The translations under genes and the position numbers were made by a program. The notes under the pieces are model-generated. The model was given only the letters and a program-made list of their open reading frames with translations, did no database searches and was not told where the DNA came from. A stretch of 64,000 nt of DNA. Origin: Lachnoclostridium sp. GTDB taxonomy: Bacteria; Bacteroidota; Bacteroidia; Bacteroidales; Muribaculaceae. Below, one piece after another: positions 50,525-60,090 of this stretch; positions within the stretch are counted from its first letter, which is position 1; every line of letters starts with the position of its first letter. The DNA lies in the NCBI GenBank assembly GCA_023667185.1, contig JAMPAP010000001.1, positions 255,740-319,739 of the forward strand. The letters run 5' to 3'.

Positions 50525-51826
50525 ATGGACAATAACATTGACGATCTCAACGAAGAGCGCATCGATCAGGCCGACAGTTTCGCAGCCGAATCGTCAGGCA
50601 CTTTCCGCCACAACGGATGTGACGGCTGTTGCCCGCGCGGTAACCTCCATTCGTTCAACTGGCTCGACGATATCCCCGGCGGCCATGCTGACAGCGATAT
50701 CGTGGAGGTACTCTTCAAAAACACCCGCAAGGGGTTTTACCGCAATTCTACTCATATTCCGCTCGAAATCGGCGACATGGTGGCCGTGGAGGCTCAGCCA
50801 GGGCATGACATAGGCATGGTGGTGCTCACCGGCGAACTGGTGAAAATCCACCTGCGCCGCGCCAACATCCGCTCCGAGGCCGACATCAAGCGCGTATTCC
50901 GCAAGGCCAAGCCCGCTGACCTCGAGAAATATGAGGAGGCAAAGGCGCGCGAGAATGACACCATGATACGCTCCCGCAAAATAGCCGAGTCGCTCAACCT
51001 CAACATGAAAATCGGCGACGTGGAGTATCAAGGCGATGGCAACAAGGCTATATTCTATTATATTGCCGACGAGCGCGTGGACTTCCGCCAGCTCATCAAG
51101 GTGCTCGCCGATACATTCAAGGTGCGCATCGAGATGAAGCAGATAGGCGCTCGCCAGGAGGCCGGACGCATCGGCGGCATCGGCTCCTGTGGCCGCCCGC
51201 TCTGCTGCGCAAGCTGGATGACGAGCTTCATATCCGTAGGCACATCAGCCGCCCGCTATCAGGACATATCGCTCAATCCGCAGAAGCTGGCCGGACAGTG
51301 CGCCAAGCTCAAATGCTGTCTCAACTTTGAGGTGGACGCCTACGTGGAATCAGCCCGACGTCTCCCGCCACGCGACATCCGCCTGGAGACGGCCGACGCC
51401 ACCTGGTATCACTTCAAGACTGACATCTTCAAGAAAGAGATTACTTACTCCACTGATAAGAACATCGCCGCTAACCTCGTCACCATCGACGCCGCGCGCG
51501 TGTTTGAAATCATCGAGATGAACAAGCGTGGCGAAAAGCCGCTGCAGCTCCTCCGCGACGGCGACGAGAAGCCCGAAAAGAAGAAAACAGGCTTTGTGGA
51601 ACTCGTCGGACAGGACAACATCAACCGCTTCGACAAAAAGAAGAAAAAGAAAAAGAAGCCTTCACAGGCTCAGCGTGACGACAAACAGCCGCAGCAGAAA
51701 GCTCCCCAGCAGCCCCAACAGCCGCAGCAGTCGCAGCAGTCGCAGCAGCCTCAGCAGCAACGCCCTCCCAAGCAGCGTCCCCGCCGCCCACGTCCCAACA
51801 AGCCACCCAAGGATTCCAACCAATGA
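50525..51826 (+). CDS. PSP1 domain protein, RicT/YaaT-like
   Basis: A 433-residue PSP1-domain protein. In Firmicutes the relative RicT is part of an Fe-S complex that acts with RNase Y; its place directly after rny fits a shared job. Cysteine clusters are visible: CDGCCPRG near residue 35, GSCGRPLCCASWM near 222 and CAKLKCCLNFE near 262. The last 70 residues are a Lys run followed by Gln/Pro-rich low complexity (QQPQQPQQSQQSQQ) and an Arg/Pro tail, likely disordered and RNA- or membrane-binding. It overlaps gldH by 4 bases. Confidence 0.9.
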   Translation: MDNNIDDLNEERIDQADSFAAESSGTFRHNGCDGCCPRGNLHSFNWLDDIPGGHADSDIVEVLFKNTRKGFYRNSTHIPLEIGDMVAVEAQPGHDIGMVVLTGELVKIHLRRANIRSEADIKRVFRKAKPADLEKYEEAKARENDTMIRSRKIAESLNLNMKIGDVEYQGDGNKAIFYYIADERVDFRQLIKVLADTFKVRIEMKQIGARQEAGRIGGIGSCGRPLCCASWMTSFISVGTSAARYQDISLNPQKLAGQCAKLKCCLNFEVDAYVESARRLPPRDIRLETADATWYHFKTDIFKKEITYSTDKNIAANLVTIDAARVFEIIEMNKRGEKPLQLLRDGDEKPEKKKTGFVELVGQDNINRFDKKKKKKKKPSQAQRDDKQPQQKAPQQPQQPQQSQQSQQPQQQRPPKQRPRRPRPNKPPKDSNQ

Positions 51827-52248
51827 GACCGGTAATCACAACCGCAATAACTGCACTAATGCTCTCCTCTTGCCTCAATGGCGAGGAGAGCATATATCAT
51901 GACATCCCCGCCGAGGGATGGAGCTATGCTAATGCCCTTACTTTCGACCTCAAGCCCGGCGATGGCGAGCTCCTCGTAGGCATACGTCACGATACAACTT
52001 ACCCCTACTCCAACCTTTGGCTGGAGATAAGCGACAACGCCGGTTCGCGCCCTGACACGGTGGAAATCACCCTCTGTGACAACTTCGGCCGCTGGCTCGG
52101 CAACGGCTTCGGTGGCAGCTATCAGCTGGAGACTCCCGTAAAACGAGCCTGCCACGTCGACTCTGCCACCATCTTCAAGGTACGCCACATAATGCGCATC
52201 GACACCATCCACGGCATCGACCAGCTCGGCCTTCACCTCGCCCCTTGA
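51823..52248 (+). CDS. gldH: GldH-family lipoprotein
   Basis: A 141-residue lipoprotein (lipobox MLSSC near 13-17) of the GldH family. In gliding Bacteroidota GldH is needed for motility and type IX secretion; gut Bacteroidales keep it without gliding, so its role here is an open envelope function. Visible family parts are YHDIPAEGWSYAN, GIRHDTTYPYSNLWLEI and GIDQLGLHL. Overlaps the PSP1 gene (ATGA) and is followed by a very strong terminator. Confidence 0.85.
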   Translation: MRPVITTAITALMLSSCLNGEESIYHDIPAEGWSYANALTFDLKPGDGELLVGIRHDTTYPYSNLWLEISDNAGSRPDTVEITLCDNFGRWLGNGFGGSYQLETPVKRACHVDSATIFKVRHIMRIDTIHGIDQLGLHLAP

Positions 52249-52270
52249 ACATTTAACCTTATTATACATA

Positions 52271-52313
52271 GCGCCCCGGGACTCAGATTAGTCCCGGGGC
52301 GCCGGTCTTTTTT
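52271..52313 (+). terminator. rho-independent terminator after gldH
   Basis: A 13-bp perfect stem, GCGCCCCGGGACT (52271-52283) with AGTCCCGGGGCGC (52290-52302), then CGGTCTTTTTT. It separates the forward rny-gldH set from the convergent ompH genes. Confidence 0.92.
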
Positions 52314-52334
52314 ACCTTAGCTAAGTACTTGTTT

Positions 52335-52826
52335 TTACTTTACAAGGCGTGCTTTCACGGCGTCGGTCACATCAGTGACATCTTTGCCGATATACACGGG
52401 TATCATGTTCTCGAAGATGAATGTATAGCCACCCTCTTCGCCGATGGTCTGTATAGCTTTCATCACCTGCTCCTGAACGGGAGCCATGAGTTGCTGCTGC
52501 TGACGCTGGAGATCCTGCTGGGCAGTCTGGCGGAACTGGTTGATCTTGTTCTCGAGCTCCTGCATTTCCTGCATACGGCGCTCCTTGATGGTCTGGGGAG
52601 TTGACTCCTCAAGAGCCTGAAATTCTTCGAATTTCTTCTGGAATTCAGTCTGAAGTTTAGAGAATTCCTCTTCGTATTTGGTAGTTGAAGCCTGGATTTG
52701 CTCGTTGATGGTCTTGATTTCCGGCATAGATTCCATGAGAGCCTGAGTGTTGATCACACCATATTTCTGGGCGAAAAGGCTCATGGGAAGCGCAATCATA
52801 ATTGCGATGAGAAGTCTTTTGATCAT
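52335..52826 (-). CDS. OmpH/Skp family periplasmic chaperone, copy 2
   Basis: A 163-residue Skp-like chaperone with signal peptide (MIKRLLIAIMIALPMSLFAQ). The long helical arms rich in Gln and Glu (KLQTEFQKKFEEFQALEE, AQQDLQRQQQQLMAPVQEQ) and the start KYGVINTQALMESMPEIK are typical. Skp shields unfolded outer-membrane proteins on the way to BamA. Second of two tandem paralogues after bamA; it has its own -7 element. Confidence 0.9.
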   Translation of the reverse strand: MIKRLLIAIMIALPMSLFAQKYGVINTQALMESMPEIKTINEQIQASTTKYEEEFSKLQTEFQKKFEEFQALEESTPQTIKERRMQEMQELENKINQFRQTAQQDLQRQQQQLMAPVQEQVMKAIQTIGEEGGYTFIFENMIPVYIGKDVTDVTDAVKARLVK

Positions 52827-52881
52827 TGTATTGTTTAAATGTTTGATTGTTAAATTCGTTAAATCTGTTAAATATCAAACG

Positions 52882-52889
52882 CAAAGATA
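52882..52889 (-). promoter_or_regulatory. candidate internal -7 element TATCTTTG
   Basis: On the reverse strand TATCTTTG lies about 56 bases before the second ompH start, in the gap between the two paralogues. It could give extra expression of the last gene. No -33 seen. Confidence 0.45.
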
Positions 52890-52895
52890 GCGCTT

Positions 52896-53411
52896 TTATT
52901 TTGAATAGCCTAACTTTTCGAGCACTTCATTTGAAACATCGATGCGGGGCGATGCAAAAATGATGTCGCTTGAGGATGCACGGTCGAAGATACACTGATA
53001 TCCGCGCTCTTCGCTGACCTTCTTGATAGCGTTGTAGACGTCGTCCTGCACGGGTTTCATCAATGTCTGACGCTTCTTGTAGAGCTCGCCGTCAGGGCCG
53101 AAATATTTCTGGCGGAGCGTAGCAGCCTCTTTTTCTTTGGCCACGATCTCCTCCTCTTTTTTCTTTTTCTGCTCATCGGTCAGAAATACCATTTCGGTCT
53201 GGTAATTCTTATACATAGTCTCAGCTTCCTTGGCAACGGCCTCCACCTCTTTCTGCCAGCGCTGGGATATCTGGTTGAGCTGTTCGTTGGCCATCTCGTA
53301 TGCCGGGATGTTCTGGAGTATGTAGTCAAGATCCACGAGGGCAAATTTCTGAGCTGATGCGGCAAATGATGCGGCGATCACTACGGCGAGGGTTATGAAT
53401 AGCTTTTTCAT
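52896..53411 (-). CDS. OmpH/Skp family periplasmic chaperone, copy 1
   Basis: A 171-residue Skp-like chaperone with signal peptide (MKKLFITLAVVIAASFAASAQ). Core KFALVDLDYILQNIPAYEMANEQL and the charged helices (DEQKKKKEEEIVAKEKEA) fit the family. An ATG two codons upstream (53417) is equally possible. It follows bamA by about 65 bases on the same strand, the standard order in Bacteroidales. Confidence 0.9.
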   Translation of the reverse strand: MKKLFITLAVVIAASFAASAQKFALVDLDYILQNIPAYEMANEQLNQISQRWQKEVEAVAKEAETMYKNYQTEMVFLTDEQKKKKEEEIVAKEKEAATLRQKYFGPDGELYKKRQTLMKPVQDDVYNAIKKVSEERGYQCIFDRASSSDIIFASPRIDVSNEVLEKLGYSK

Positions 53412-53479
53412 AATCATTGTGGGTTAGGTTTACACTATAATAATATAGACGTTTATGAGGCCAAAAAGTTTAATCTACG

Positions 53480-56122
53480 TTAGAATTCCTGACCGAGAAT
53501 GAAGTGGAAGTGGCTGCCGCCTCGCTCGCCGAATACCTTGTCGAAACCGTAGGCCCAGTCGATACCCATCAGTCCGACCATCGGGAGCATGATGCGCACG
53601 CCTACGCCGGCACTGCGCTTGAGGTCAAACGGATTGAAGCGCTTGACGTCAGTCCAGGCGTTACCGCCTTCCACGAAGGTCAAGCCGTAGATTGTGGTCG
53701 TGGCCTGAAGCATGAAGGGGAAGTGAAGCTCCATGCCCAGACGGGTGTAGGCGTAGCCTTCGCGACCCCACGGGGTGAGGGCACCATTATCGTAACCGCG
53801 GAGGGCGATGGTCTCCTGAGCGTAAGTATAAGAGCCTGACATACCGTCACCTCCGACGTAGAATGTCTCAAACGGCGACTTGAGGTATTTGTTGTAGCTG
53901 CCGAGGATACCCACATCGGCGCGTGTCATGAACACGAGAGTGTGAGAGCCTTGCGGGTCAGTAAGCGGCGTATAGGTGCGGGAGCGGAATTTCAGCTTCC
54001 AGTATTCTATCCAGCGATACATCTGCTTCTTTGACTCGGTGGTATTCTCCTCGGAGAGCTTCTTCCAGTCCTTCTTGCCGAATAGCGATGCCGGCGGAGT
54101 GAGGTGGAGCGAGAGGGAGAATTCGGAACCTGAACGGGTATATATCGGGTTATCTGTCGACGCACGTGCCAGGGTCAAGCCGAGCACCAGGGCGTTTGAC
54201 GTACCGTTGTTCATGTAGTAGAGATATTCCCAGTTTTTGAGGTAATACCAGTTGTAGCCGAGCTCGGCCTGGAACTGGAAGTAGTCATCCGGCCAGCTCA
54301 GACGTTTACCGAAGCCCACGGTTACGCCCACCATCTGGAGCACCTTGTTGGGGTCGTATGCATTTTCTATAGAGTTCTGATAGTAGTCACTGCTGCCGCT
54401 CCAGCTGCCGCCGAGGGAGTACATATAGGGGTTATACATATAGCGGCTGTTGTAGAACGATGAGTTCACGCCGGTCTGACGGCTGTAGTAGGCTGACACT
54501 GAGAGTGAGTTGGGTCGTTTACCTCCAAACCACGGATCAAGGAACGATACCGAGTAAGCCTGATAGTAGCGGGCATTGGTCTGGGCTGAAATCGTAAATT
54601 GCTGGCCTTCACCCTGGGGGATTATGCCACGGTAGGACGACGGGTAGAAGAGGTTACGTATCGAGAAGTTGGTAAACTTGATGGCCACCTTACCGATGAT
54701 ACCTGACTGACCCCAACCCATAGAGAATTCAAACTGGTCGTTGCTCTTCGACTCAAGGTTGAAGAGGATATCCACCGTGCCGTCATCCTCGTTAGGCTCG
54801 GGACGTATGTCGATAGTCTCGGGGTTGAAGTGGCCGGTCTGGGCGATTTCACGATACGAACGCATAAGGTCACTCTTGGAGAAGAGCTTGCCGGGGCGCA
54901 CACGCAGCTCGCGGCGTATCACCTTCTCATAGAGTCGGTCGTTACCATTGATCACCACATTATTAATACGAGCCTGCGGGCCCTCAATCACACGCAGCTC
55001 CAGGTCAATGGAGTCACCCTTTACGTTCTTTTCGATAGGGATGATTGACGAGAAGAGGTAACCGTTGTCGAGGTAAGCGTTTGACACGGCATCTTCGTCG
55101 GTGCTCAGTCGCTTCTCAAGGAGAGTCTGATTGTATACGGCACCCTTCTCGATGCCGAGCACATGGTTAAGCCACTCGGTGGAGTAGATGGTGTTACCCA
55201 CCCATGATATATCGTTGAGATAGTATTTCTTACCCTCGTCGACTGTGATGTGGACATCCACATTGTTCTCATCGTAGGGCACCACGGTATCTGACACGAT
55301 CACGGCATCGCGATAACCTTTCTCGTTGTATTTCTGAATGATGCGCACGAGGTCGTCCTCATAATCGCTTTCCACGAATTTCTTCTGGCGGAAGAGGTTG
55401 CGGAGCTTGCCCTTCTCGTTGGTCTTCTTCATGGTCTTCTGGATGGCACCGTCGCTCATCACCTCATTGCCATCGATATATATCTTGTGAACCTTGATCT
55501 TATCATTTTTCTTCACGTTGATATCCACGATCACATGATTAGGCTCCGAAAGGTCGTCGATAAGGTTAATCTTCACCACGGCGTTACCGAAACCCTTCTT
55601 GGAGTAATAGCTCTTGATGATAGCTTCGGCGCGGTTCACGTGGTTCTGTGTTATCTGATTGCCCTTCATAAGGTTGAGCATCTCTTCGAGATCTTTCTTC
55701 TCACCCTTCTTCGTTCCGGTGTAGTTCACTGACGATATGCGGGGCTGCTGGCGTAGGTTGATTGAGAGCCACACCTTGTCGCCGGCAATCTTGTCGACAG
55801 CGATCTGCACTTTCGAAAAGAGTTGCTGACGCCATAGATTTTTTGCTGCATCGTTGATATCCTCGCCGGGTATCTCTATGCGGTCACCCTTCTTGAGGCC
55901 GGTGTAGTCGATTACGATGTAGTCGAGGTAGTTATCGGCTCCATTTACGGTTATGTCAGCTATCTCGTAAGTCTTGGGCAGGCTCGAGAATAGGATGTTT
56001 GGCTTATATATCGTGTCAGTGACTGATGATTGTGCCTGAACCTGCACCGCAGCGGCAGCCACGGCAAGGATAAGCAGTAATCTTTTAATTGTCTTTATCA
56101 TAGTGAAACGTAGAGTAGTCAT
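53480..56122 (-). CDS. bamA: outer membrane protein assembly factor BamA
   Basis: An 880-residue BamA. After a signal peptide (ending VQVQAQ near 31) come POTRA domains over about residues 45-420 and the C-terminal 16-strand barrel (from about 450), with the LRGY-type motif IALRGYDNG near 775 and the final strand ending in GQEF. It inserts barrel proteins into the outer membrane. The start at 56122 overlaps the uppS stop (ATGA); a second ATG at 56101 gives a shorter signal peptide and is also possible. Confidence 0.95.
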   Translation of the reverse strand: MTTLRFTMIKTIKRLLLILAVAAAAVQVQAQSSVTDTIYKPNILFSSLPKTYEIADITVNGADNYLDYIVIDYTGLKKGDRIEIPGEDINDAAKNLWRQQLFSKVQIAVDKIAGDKVWLSINLRQQPRISSVNYTGTKKGEKKDLEEMLNLMKGNQITQNHVNRAEAIIKSYYSKKGFGNAVVKINLIDDLSEPNHVIVDINVKKNDKIKVHKIYIDGNEVMSDGAIQKTMKKTNEKGKLRNLFRQKKFVESDYEDDLVRIIQKYNEKGYRDAVIVSDTVVPYDENNVDVHITVDEGKKYYLNDISWVGNTIYSTEWLNHVLGIEKGAVYNQTLLEKRLSTDEDAVSNAYLDNGYLFSSIIPIEKNVKGDSIDLELRVIEGPQARINNVVINGNDRLYEKVIRRELRVRPGKLFSKSDLMRSYREIAQTGHFNPETIDIRPEPNEDDGTVDILFNLESKSNDQFEFSMGWGQSGIIGKVAIKFTNFSIRNLFYPSSYRGIIPQGEGQQFTISAQTNARYYQAYSVSFLDPWFGGKRPNSLSVSAYYSRQTGVNSSFYNSRYMYNPYMYSLGGSWSGSSDYYQNSIENAYDPNKVLQMVGVTVGFGKRLSWPDDYFQFQAELGYNWYYLKNWEYLYYMNNGTSNALVLGLTLARASTDNPIYTRSGSEFSLSLHLTPPASLFGKKDWKKLSEENTTESKKQMYRWIEYWKLKFRSRTYTPLTDPQGSHTLVFMTRADVGILGSYNKYLKSPFETFYVGGDGMSGSYTYAQETIALRGYDNGALTPWGREGYAYTRLGMELHFPFMLQATTTIYGLTFVEGGNAWTDVKRFNPFDLKRSAGVGVRIMLPMVGLMGIDWAYGFDKVFGERGGSHFHFILGQEF

Positions 56123-56859
56123 TTGATTTGATCAGAAGTGAGGCCGAAACGGCGTTCGCGGCCTTGGAATACGGCGATAGCGTCAGCAAACTCCTCTTTC
56201 GAGAAATCAGGCCAGAAGGTGGGGGTGACGAAAATCTCAGCGTAAGCTAATTGCCACAGCAGGAAGTTGGAGATACGGAAGTCGCCACCGGTGCGGATAA
56301 GCAGGTCAGGATCAGGCATTCCGGCGGTGGTAAGGTGAGCGGTCACCGTATCGTCAGTAATATCTTCGGCGGAGAGTTTCCCCTGAGCCACCTCCTCAGC
56401 TATGCGGCGGCAGGCGTCAGTGATCTCCCAGCGGGAGGAGTAGCTTATGGCAAGCGTCAGCACCAGGCCATTGCAGCGCGAAGTGTCACGGATGCAGCCG
56501 CGAAGTCTTTCGAGGGCCTCGGCGGGCATACGCGAAAAGTCGCCTATCATCTCCAGGCGGACGTTATTCTTAATCAGGTCAGGGGTCTCACGCTCGATGG
56601 CCACACCTATGAGGTGCATCAGAGCGTCGACTTCCTCCTGGGGGCGATTCCAGTTTTCAGTAGAGAAGGTATAGAGTGTCAGATACTTAATACCTATCTC
56701 GGAGGCGGCCTCGGTGATGCGGCGCACGGTGTTTACACCCTCCACATGCCCGAAGCTGCGATCCATACCTTTGGCTCTGGCCCAGCGACCGTTACCGTCC
56801 ATGATAATGGCTACATGGGCGGGAAGTTTGGATTTATCTATGTTGTCGATGAGTGACAT
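56119..56859 (-). CDS. uppS: isoprenyl transferase (undecaprenyl diphosphate synthase)
   Basis: A 246-residue cis-prenyltransferase making undecaprenyl diphosphate, the lipid carrier for peptidoglycan and surface glycans. Catalytic Asp21 is in [19 protein letters not shown] and the C-terminal [20 protein letters not shown] are standard. I start at 56859; an in-frame ATG at 56934 would add 25 unrelated residues and overlap the upstream gene. Coupled to bamA by an ATGA overlap. Confidence 0.95.
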   Translation of the reverse strand: MSLIDNIDKSKLPAHVAIIMDGNGRWARAKGMDRSFGHVEGVNTVRRITEAASEIGIKYLTLYTFSTENWNRPQEEVDALMHLIGVAIERETPDLIKNNVRLEMIGDFSRMPAEALERLRGCIRDTSRCNGLVLTLAISYSSRWEITDACRRIAEEVAQGKLSAEDITDDTVTAHLTTAGMPDPDLLIRTGGDFRISNFLLWQLAYAEIFVTPTFWPDFSKEEFADAIAVFQGRERRFGLTSDQIK

Positions 56860-56890
56860 TTGCTGTGATATAATTGGTTGTGAATACTGG

Positions 56891-57598
56891 TCAGTCGAGG
56901 CGGTGACACGTGACGCATCGCCTGCCGAATTCATAACTTATAGAGACTGAGAGGGTAGAATACCAGTCAGTGTTTTTTAAGAAGGAACTTTTGATTTTGT
57001 AGAGGTCAGTGAGTGCCTCGCTGTCCACCTTGTCGCCGAACACCTTGGTCATCGTGAACTCCAGGCCGAGGTTAAGGCGCGGCTTAATCTTGAATTTCAG
57101 CCCTACGGCCATCGGGATATTGAATGCCACGAAGGTATTACCGCCTGTAGATGCCATCGTCACGCCGACGCCGAGCGAAAGGTAGGGGGTGAGGCGCTTG
57201 AGCTGCTTATAGCTTTCGCCCATGCCGTAGTTGAAGAAGTTAAACTCGGCACGGCCGCCGAGGTCATACACGGTTGACTTGAAGTCGTAGACGGCGCCGT
57301 CAGGAAGCACATTGTCCCAGTCGGCCGTAGAGCCGCTGAGCGATGCCACCGTCAGCAGGCCGCGGAACGCCCACCGTGTATTGTGGAGATAGCGGAACGA
57401 GCCATTGGCCGTGAACCCCGGATGCTTGTAGAGGTTGCTCTCGTTGGCATCGCCGAGGTAGCCTGACATGCCGATACCGGCTCCGATGTCAAACTTATAC
57501 TCCTCGACTTGAGGCAATGTCTGGCCACAGACTCCCGTCGGGAAGGCTGCAGCCATCAGCACAATGCTCGCTATTAACATATTAATGTGTAGTTTCAC
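56891..57598 (-). CDS. DUF6089 family outer-membrane-barrel-like protein
   Basis: A 235-residue exported protein (signal ending GVCGQ near 26) of the DUF6089 family, which lies before uppS and bamA in many Bacteroidales. It has beta-strand patterns of a small outer-membrane barrel ([49 protein letters not shown]). No known activity. It is 31 bases before uppS. Confidence 0.8.
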   Translation of the reverse strand: MKLHINMLIASIVLMAAAFPTGVCGQTLPQVEEYKFDIGAGIGMSGYLGDANESNLYKHPGFTANGSFRYLHNTRWAFRGLLTVASLSGSTADWDNVLPDGAVYDFKSTVYDLGGRAEFNFFNYGMGESYKQLKRLTPYLSLGVGVTMASTGGNTFVAFNIPMAVGLKFKIKPRLNLGLEFTMTKVFGDKVDSEALTDLYKIKSSFLKNTDWYSTLSVSISYEFGRRCVTCHRLD

Positions 57599-57622
57599 TA
57601 TTTCTTTTGTCGGATGAGGAGA

Positions 57623-59158
57623 TTAGTACAGGGGATTGAAGGTGAATCGGCTAATGACTGCACGCCATATCTCCGGAAGAAGTCGGCCCGTGTCGTCATA
57701 CCCGCCTATCATGAAAATGTAAGGGCAGGTCCATGAAGTGATGGGCGCCACCACTCGCGATGCTCCGGCATCAGGAGCCGAAAGCGTTATTGCCCAAGGG
57801 GGTAGCTGGGTCGACGGACGCGACTGCCATCCACGTCCTTCAGCGCCATTATCGAGAGGATATTGTATCTCCTCGACAAAAATCTGCGCTCCGGCGCGAG
57901 GAGTGAAATATTCGGGAAGGTTGAGATAATCGTATGCCTTGGTCCATGTAATACCTTCATCAAAAGTCATATACACGAGGTCGTCAACTGTGCCATCCTC
58001 AGCGCGGCCGCCGATAGCAAGTATGACATCGCGGCGTTCAAAAGTCCAGTTGGAATTATTAACTTTTAATACCGGATAGCGGCATATCGAGACATCCTGA
58101 CCCGGGACAACCGGTGTAGTCGAAATCTTAGCCCACGACGAGCCATCGTAGCCCCACATATCACCCGAGCACGTTCCATCAGCCTTAAGTCCGCACATAA
58201 ACATCACGGTTTCCGACATACTCCAGCGGGAGTTAAACTCTATCAACTGGCTGGTGCCGCTCACGGGCATCCCTTCGGGGAGAGCCGTCGCCGTAGTAGC
58301 AGGATAGGTCACGAGAGTCCATTTCCCTGACGCATCCTTGACATTACCTAACACCCGGTCGCTATACGATCCATAGATATAGCTCATCTTCACGCCGGTA
58401 GACTGCCATACAGAGCCCATCGGATCAGTTGATTTATAGAGGGTTCCGTCACCGCCAAGGATATAGGTAGCGTCAGAAGTAGCTGTAAACGACATCGGGT
58501 CGTAGCCCTGAGGCAAGGTCACCTCACTGCCGGTCCACACGCCGCTGAAAAGGCTTGTGGTCTCAGCCAGATATCCGCCGGTGGAGCTTGCTTGAGTCAG
58601 GCAGAGCATCCGGTCGCCATACTTCACCGTACACTGGCTGCGGGGAGTATTGATCGGCGTCGGGAGTGCCTGAACAGCCATCTCATCCCACATCAGAGTA
58701 TCAGAATACACCTTATGGACATTCACCTTGACATCATAATCGCGGGTGGTGAATCCGTCGCTCGATGTTACCGAAAGCTTCACAGGCCGAGTGAAGTTGA
58801 TGCTGTCGTTCGGGCTCGCCAGATAACTGATGGTGGTATCCGAAGTCGCATTTGCCGGAGTATACGTGATGTTGCAGCGCGAGATGTTGGATGTGCCTAT
58901 ATTTAGTAAGATACGCGATACATCAGTGCCCTTCGGCAGAGAATCAGCGTTAAAAATCCGTCCGTTAATGAGGTCAATCGAGAAAAACACCGAGTCAAGG
59001 TTCTTGAGCACACTATCATCCTTCTGAAGCGAGAAAGATGTTACAGCGGCCGAAGTAACCTCAGCATCAGAGTAATAATAACTATTGCTGTTGCACGAGA
59101 TGGCTGCAATGCACATCACAAGTGCTGAAACAAGATATAATGGATGACGGTAGTTCAT
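57623..59158 (-). CDS. DUF6242 family lipoprotein
   Basis: A 511-residue lipoprotein (lipobox AAISC near 19-22) of the DUF6242 family. The N-terminal domain has DSVFFSIDLINGRIFNADSLPKGTDVSR; the C-terminal part has Kelch-like repeats with Gly/Trp (SSWAKISTTPVVPG, VILAIGGRAEDGTVDDLVYM, FMIGGYDDTGRLLPEIWRA) suggesting a beta propeller. Function unknown. First gene of the DUF6089-uppS-bamA-ompH set behind the -7 element at 59183. Confidence 0.82.
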   Translation of the reverse strand: MNYRHPLYLVSALVMCIAAISCNSNSYYYSDAEVTSAAVTSFSLQKDDSVLKNLDSVFFSIDLINGRIFNADSLPKGTDVSRILLNIGTSNISRCNITYTPANATSDTTISYLASPNDSINFTRPVKLSVTSSDGFTTRDYDVKVNVHKVYSDTLMWDEMAVQALPTPINTPRSQCTVKYGDRMLCLTQASSTGGYLAETTSLFSGVWTGSEVTLPQGYDPMSFTATSDATYILGGDGTLYKSTDPMGSVWQSTGVKMSYIYGSYSDRVLGNVKDASGKWTLVTYPATTATALPEGMPVSGTSQLIEFNSRWSMSETVMFMCGLKADGTCSGDMWGYDGSSWAKISTTPVVPGQDVSICRYPVLKVNNSNWTFERRDVILAIGGRAEDGTVDDLVYMTFDEGITWTKAYDYLNLPEYFTPRAGAQIFVEEIQYPLDNGAEGRGWQSRPSTQLPPWAITLSAPDAGASRVVAPITSWTCPYIFMIGGYDDTGRLLPEIWRAVISRFTFNPLY

Positions 59159-59182
59159 TTGAATACATTATTTTTCAAGATG

Positions 59183-59190
59183 CAAAGTTA
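59183..59190 (-). promoter_or_regulatory. candidate -7 element TAACTTTG for the bamA set
   Basis: On the reverse strand TAACTTTG ends 24 bases before the DUF6242 start. It probably drives the whole DUF6242 to ompH run. No TTTG at the expected -33 distance. Confidence 0.55.
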
Positions 59191-59287
59191 ACAACAATTT
59201 AATAACATTCTTTCCATTCGCGACAAAAAATAAATAACTCAACACGAAATTTAGTATTTATTTTGATATTTGTTACAAATTGTCAAT

Positions 59288-59339
59288 TTAGTTGTTAGTC
59301 GTTAGTTGTTAGTTGTTAGTCGTTAGTTGTTAGTCGTTA
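59288..59339. repeat. 7-bp tandem array TTAGTTG/TTAGTCG, about 7 units
   Basis: Left part of the repeat block that fills most of the 326-bp gap 59159-59484. The T/C variation is the same as at 25559-25674. Confidence 0.93.
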
Positions 59340-59340
59340 C

Positions 59341-59427
59341 TAAAAACTAAAATCTAAAAACTAAAAACTAAAAACTAAAATCTAAAAACTAACAACTAAA
59401 AACTAAAAACTAAAAACTAAAAACTAA
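59341..59427. repeat. 7-bp tandem array ACTAAAA, about 12 units
   Basis: Right part of the block; heptamers ACTAAAA with CTAAAAT and CTAACAA variants. It directly abuts the terminator hairpin of the barrel-protein gene. Confidence 0.93.
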
Positions 59428-59428
59428 A

Positions 59429-59458
59429 CGACACCTACTCGGGAACGGGCAGGTGTCG
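59429..59458 (-). terminator. rho-independent terminator for the barrel-protein gene
   Basis: CGACACCT (59429-59436) pairs with AGGTGTCG (59451-59458). Read on the reverse strand the stem is followed by TTTAGTTTTTAG, which comes from the heptamer array itself. Confidence 0.75.
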
Positions 59459-59484
59459 TAAGTAAAAAAGTCTGCTATTGTTGC

Positions 59485-60030
59485 TTAGAAATTGTAGGAG
59501 ATACCGAACATGAGGTTGTTGGTGTCGAAGTTGAGTCCCCAGTTTTCAGGCGCGCCGTTACGCTTGGCTGCATTGTTGCCACCCTGATAGCCGAGGAAGC
59601 CGATGTGGGCCACAAGACTGAACTTGTCATTTAGGTCAAACAATAGTCCGGGACGGAATCCGATGCCGAACTGTACGGCCGTGCTTCCGTCAGCCCTGCC
59701 GATGCCCAGGTCAACTCCACCATCAACAAAGATGGTCAGGCGGTCATATTTGTAGAATTTATAACGAGCGTATGGGTCAATGGTAAACACAGTCTTCTCC
59801 TTACCATCTGATTTACGGTAAGATACACCGACAGTTGTACCCACTGAGAATACATCCGTAAAGTTGTAACCGGCCTCGGGGAGCACGGTCACCTGTGTGG
59901 TCTTGACACCGCTTGTAGAATCAGTGGTTTTGCCAAATGTCACCTGGCCACCTGCATACCATCTATGGGCTTGAGCTGAAACGCCGAGGGTCATGACAGC
60001 CATGACCGCAAGAAGTAAAAACTTTTTCAT
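59485..60030 (-). CDS. outer membrane beta-barrel protein
   Basis: A 181-residue exported protein (signal MKKFLLLAVMAVMTLGVSAQ) with eight to ten alternating beta strands and a C-terminal strand ending in phenylalanine (NLMFGISYNF), the signal read by BamA. It resembles small OmpX/OmpW-like barrels annotated only as beta-barrel proteins. Stands alone with its own terminator. Confidence 0.85.
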   Translation of the reverse strand: MKKFLLLAVMAVMTLGVSAQAHRWYAGGQVTFGKTTDSTSGVKTTQVTVLPEAGYNFTDVFSVGTTVGVSYRKSDGKEKTVFTIDPYARYKFYKYDRLTIFVDGGVDLGIGRADGSTAVQFGIGFRPGLLFDLNDKFSLVAHIGFLGYQGGNNAAKRNGAPENWGLNFDTNNLMFGISYNF

Positions 60031-60034
60031 TGTT

Positions 60035-60078
60035 GTCAGATTTTATTAGTTGAAATTATAGCTTAATAACAATCTGAC
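60035..60078 (-). terminator. AT-rich hairpin after cinA
   Basis: GTCAGATT at 60035-60042 pairs with AATCTGAC at 60071-60078, and the stem goes on with TTATTA/TAATAA after one bulge. It lies in the gap between cinA and the barrel-protein gene; it could end the cinA transcript or act as an operator. Confidence 0.5.
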
Positions 60079-60090
60079 TGTGAAAAAAGT

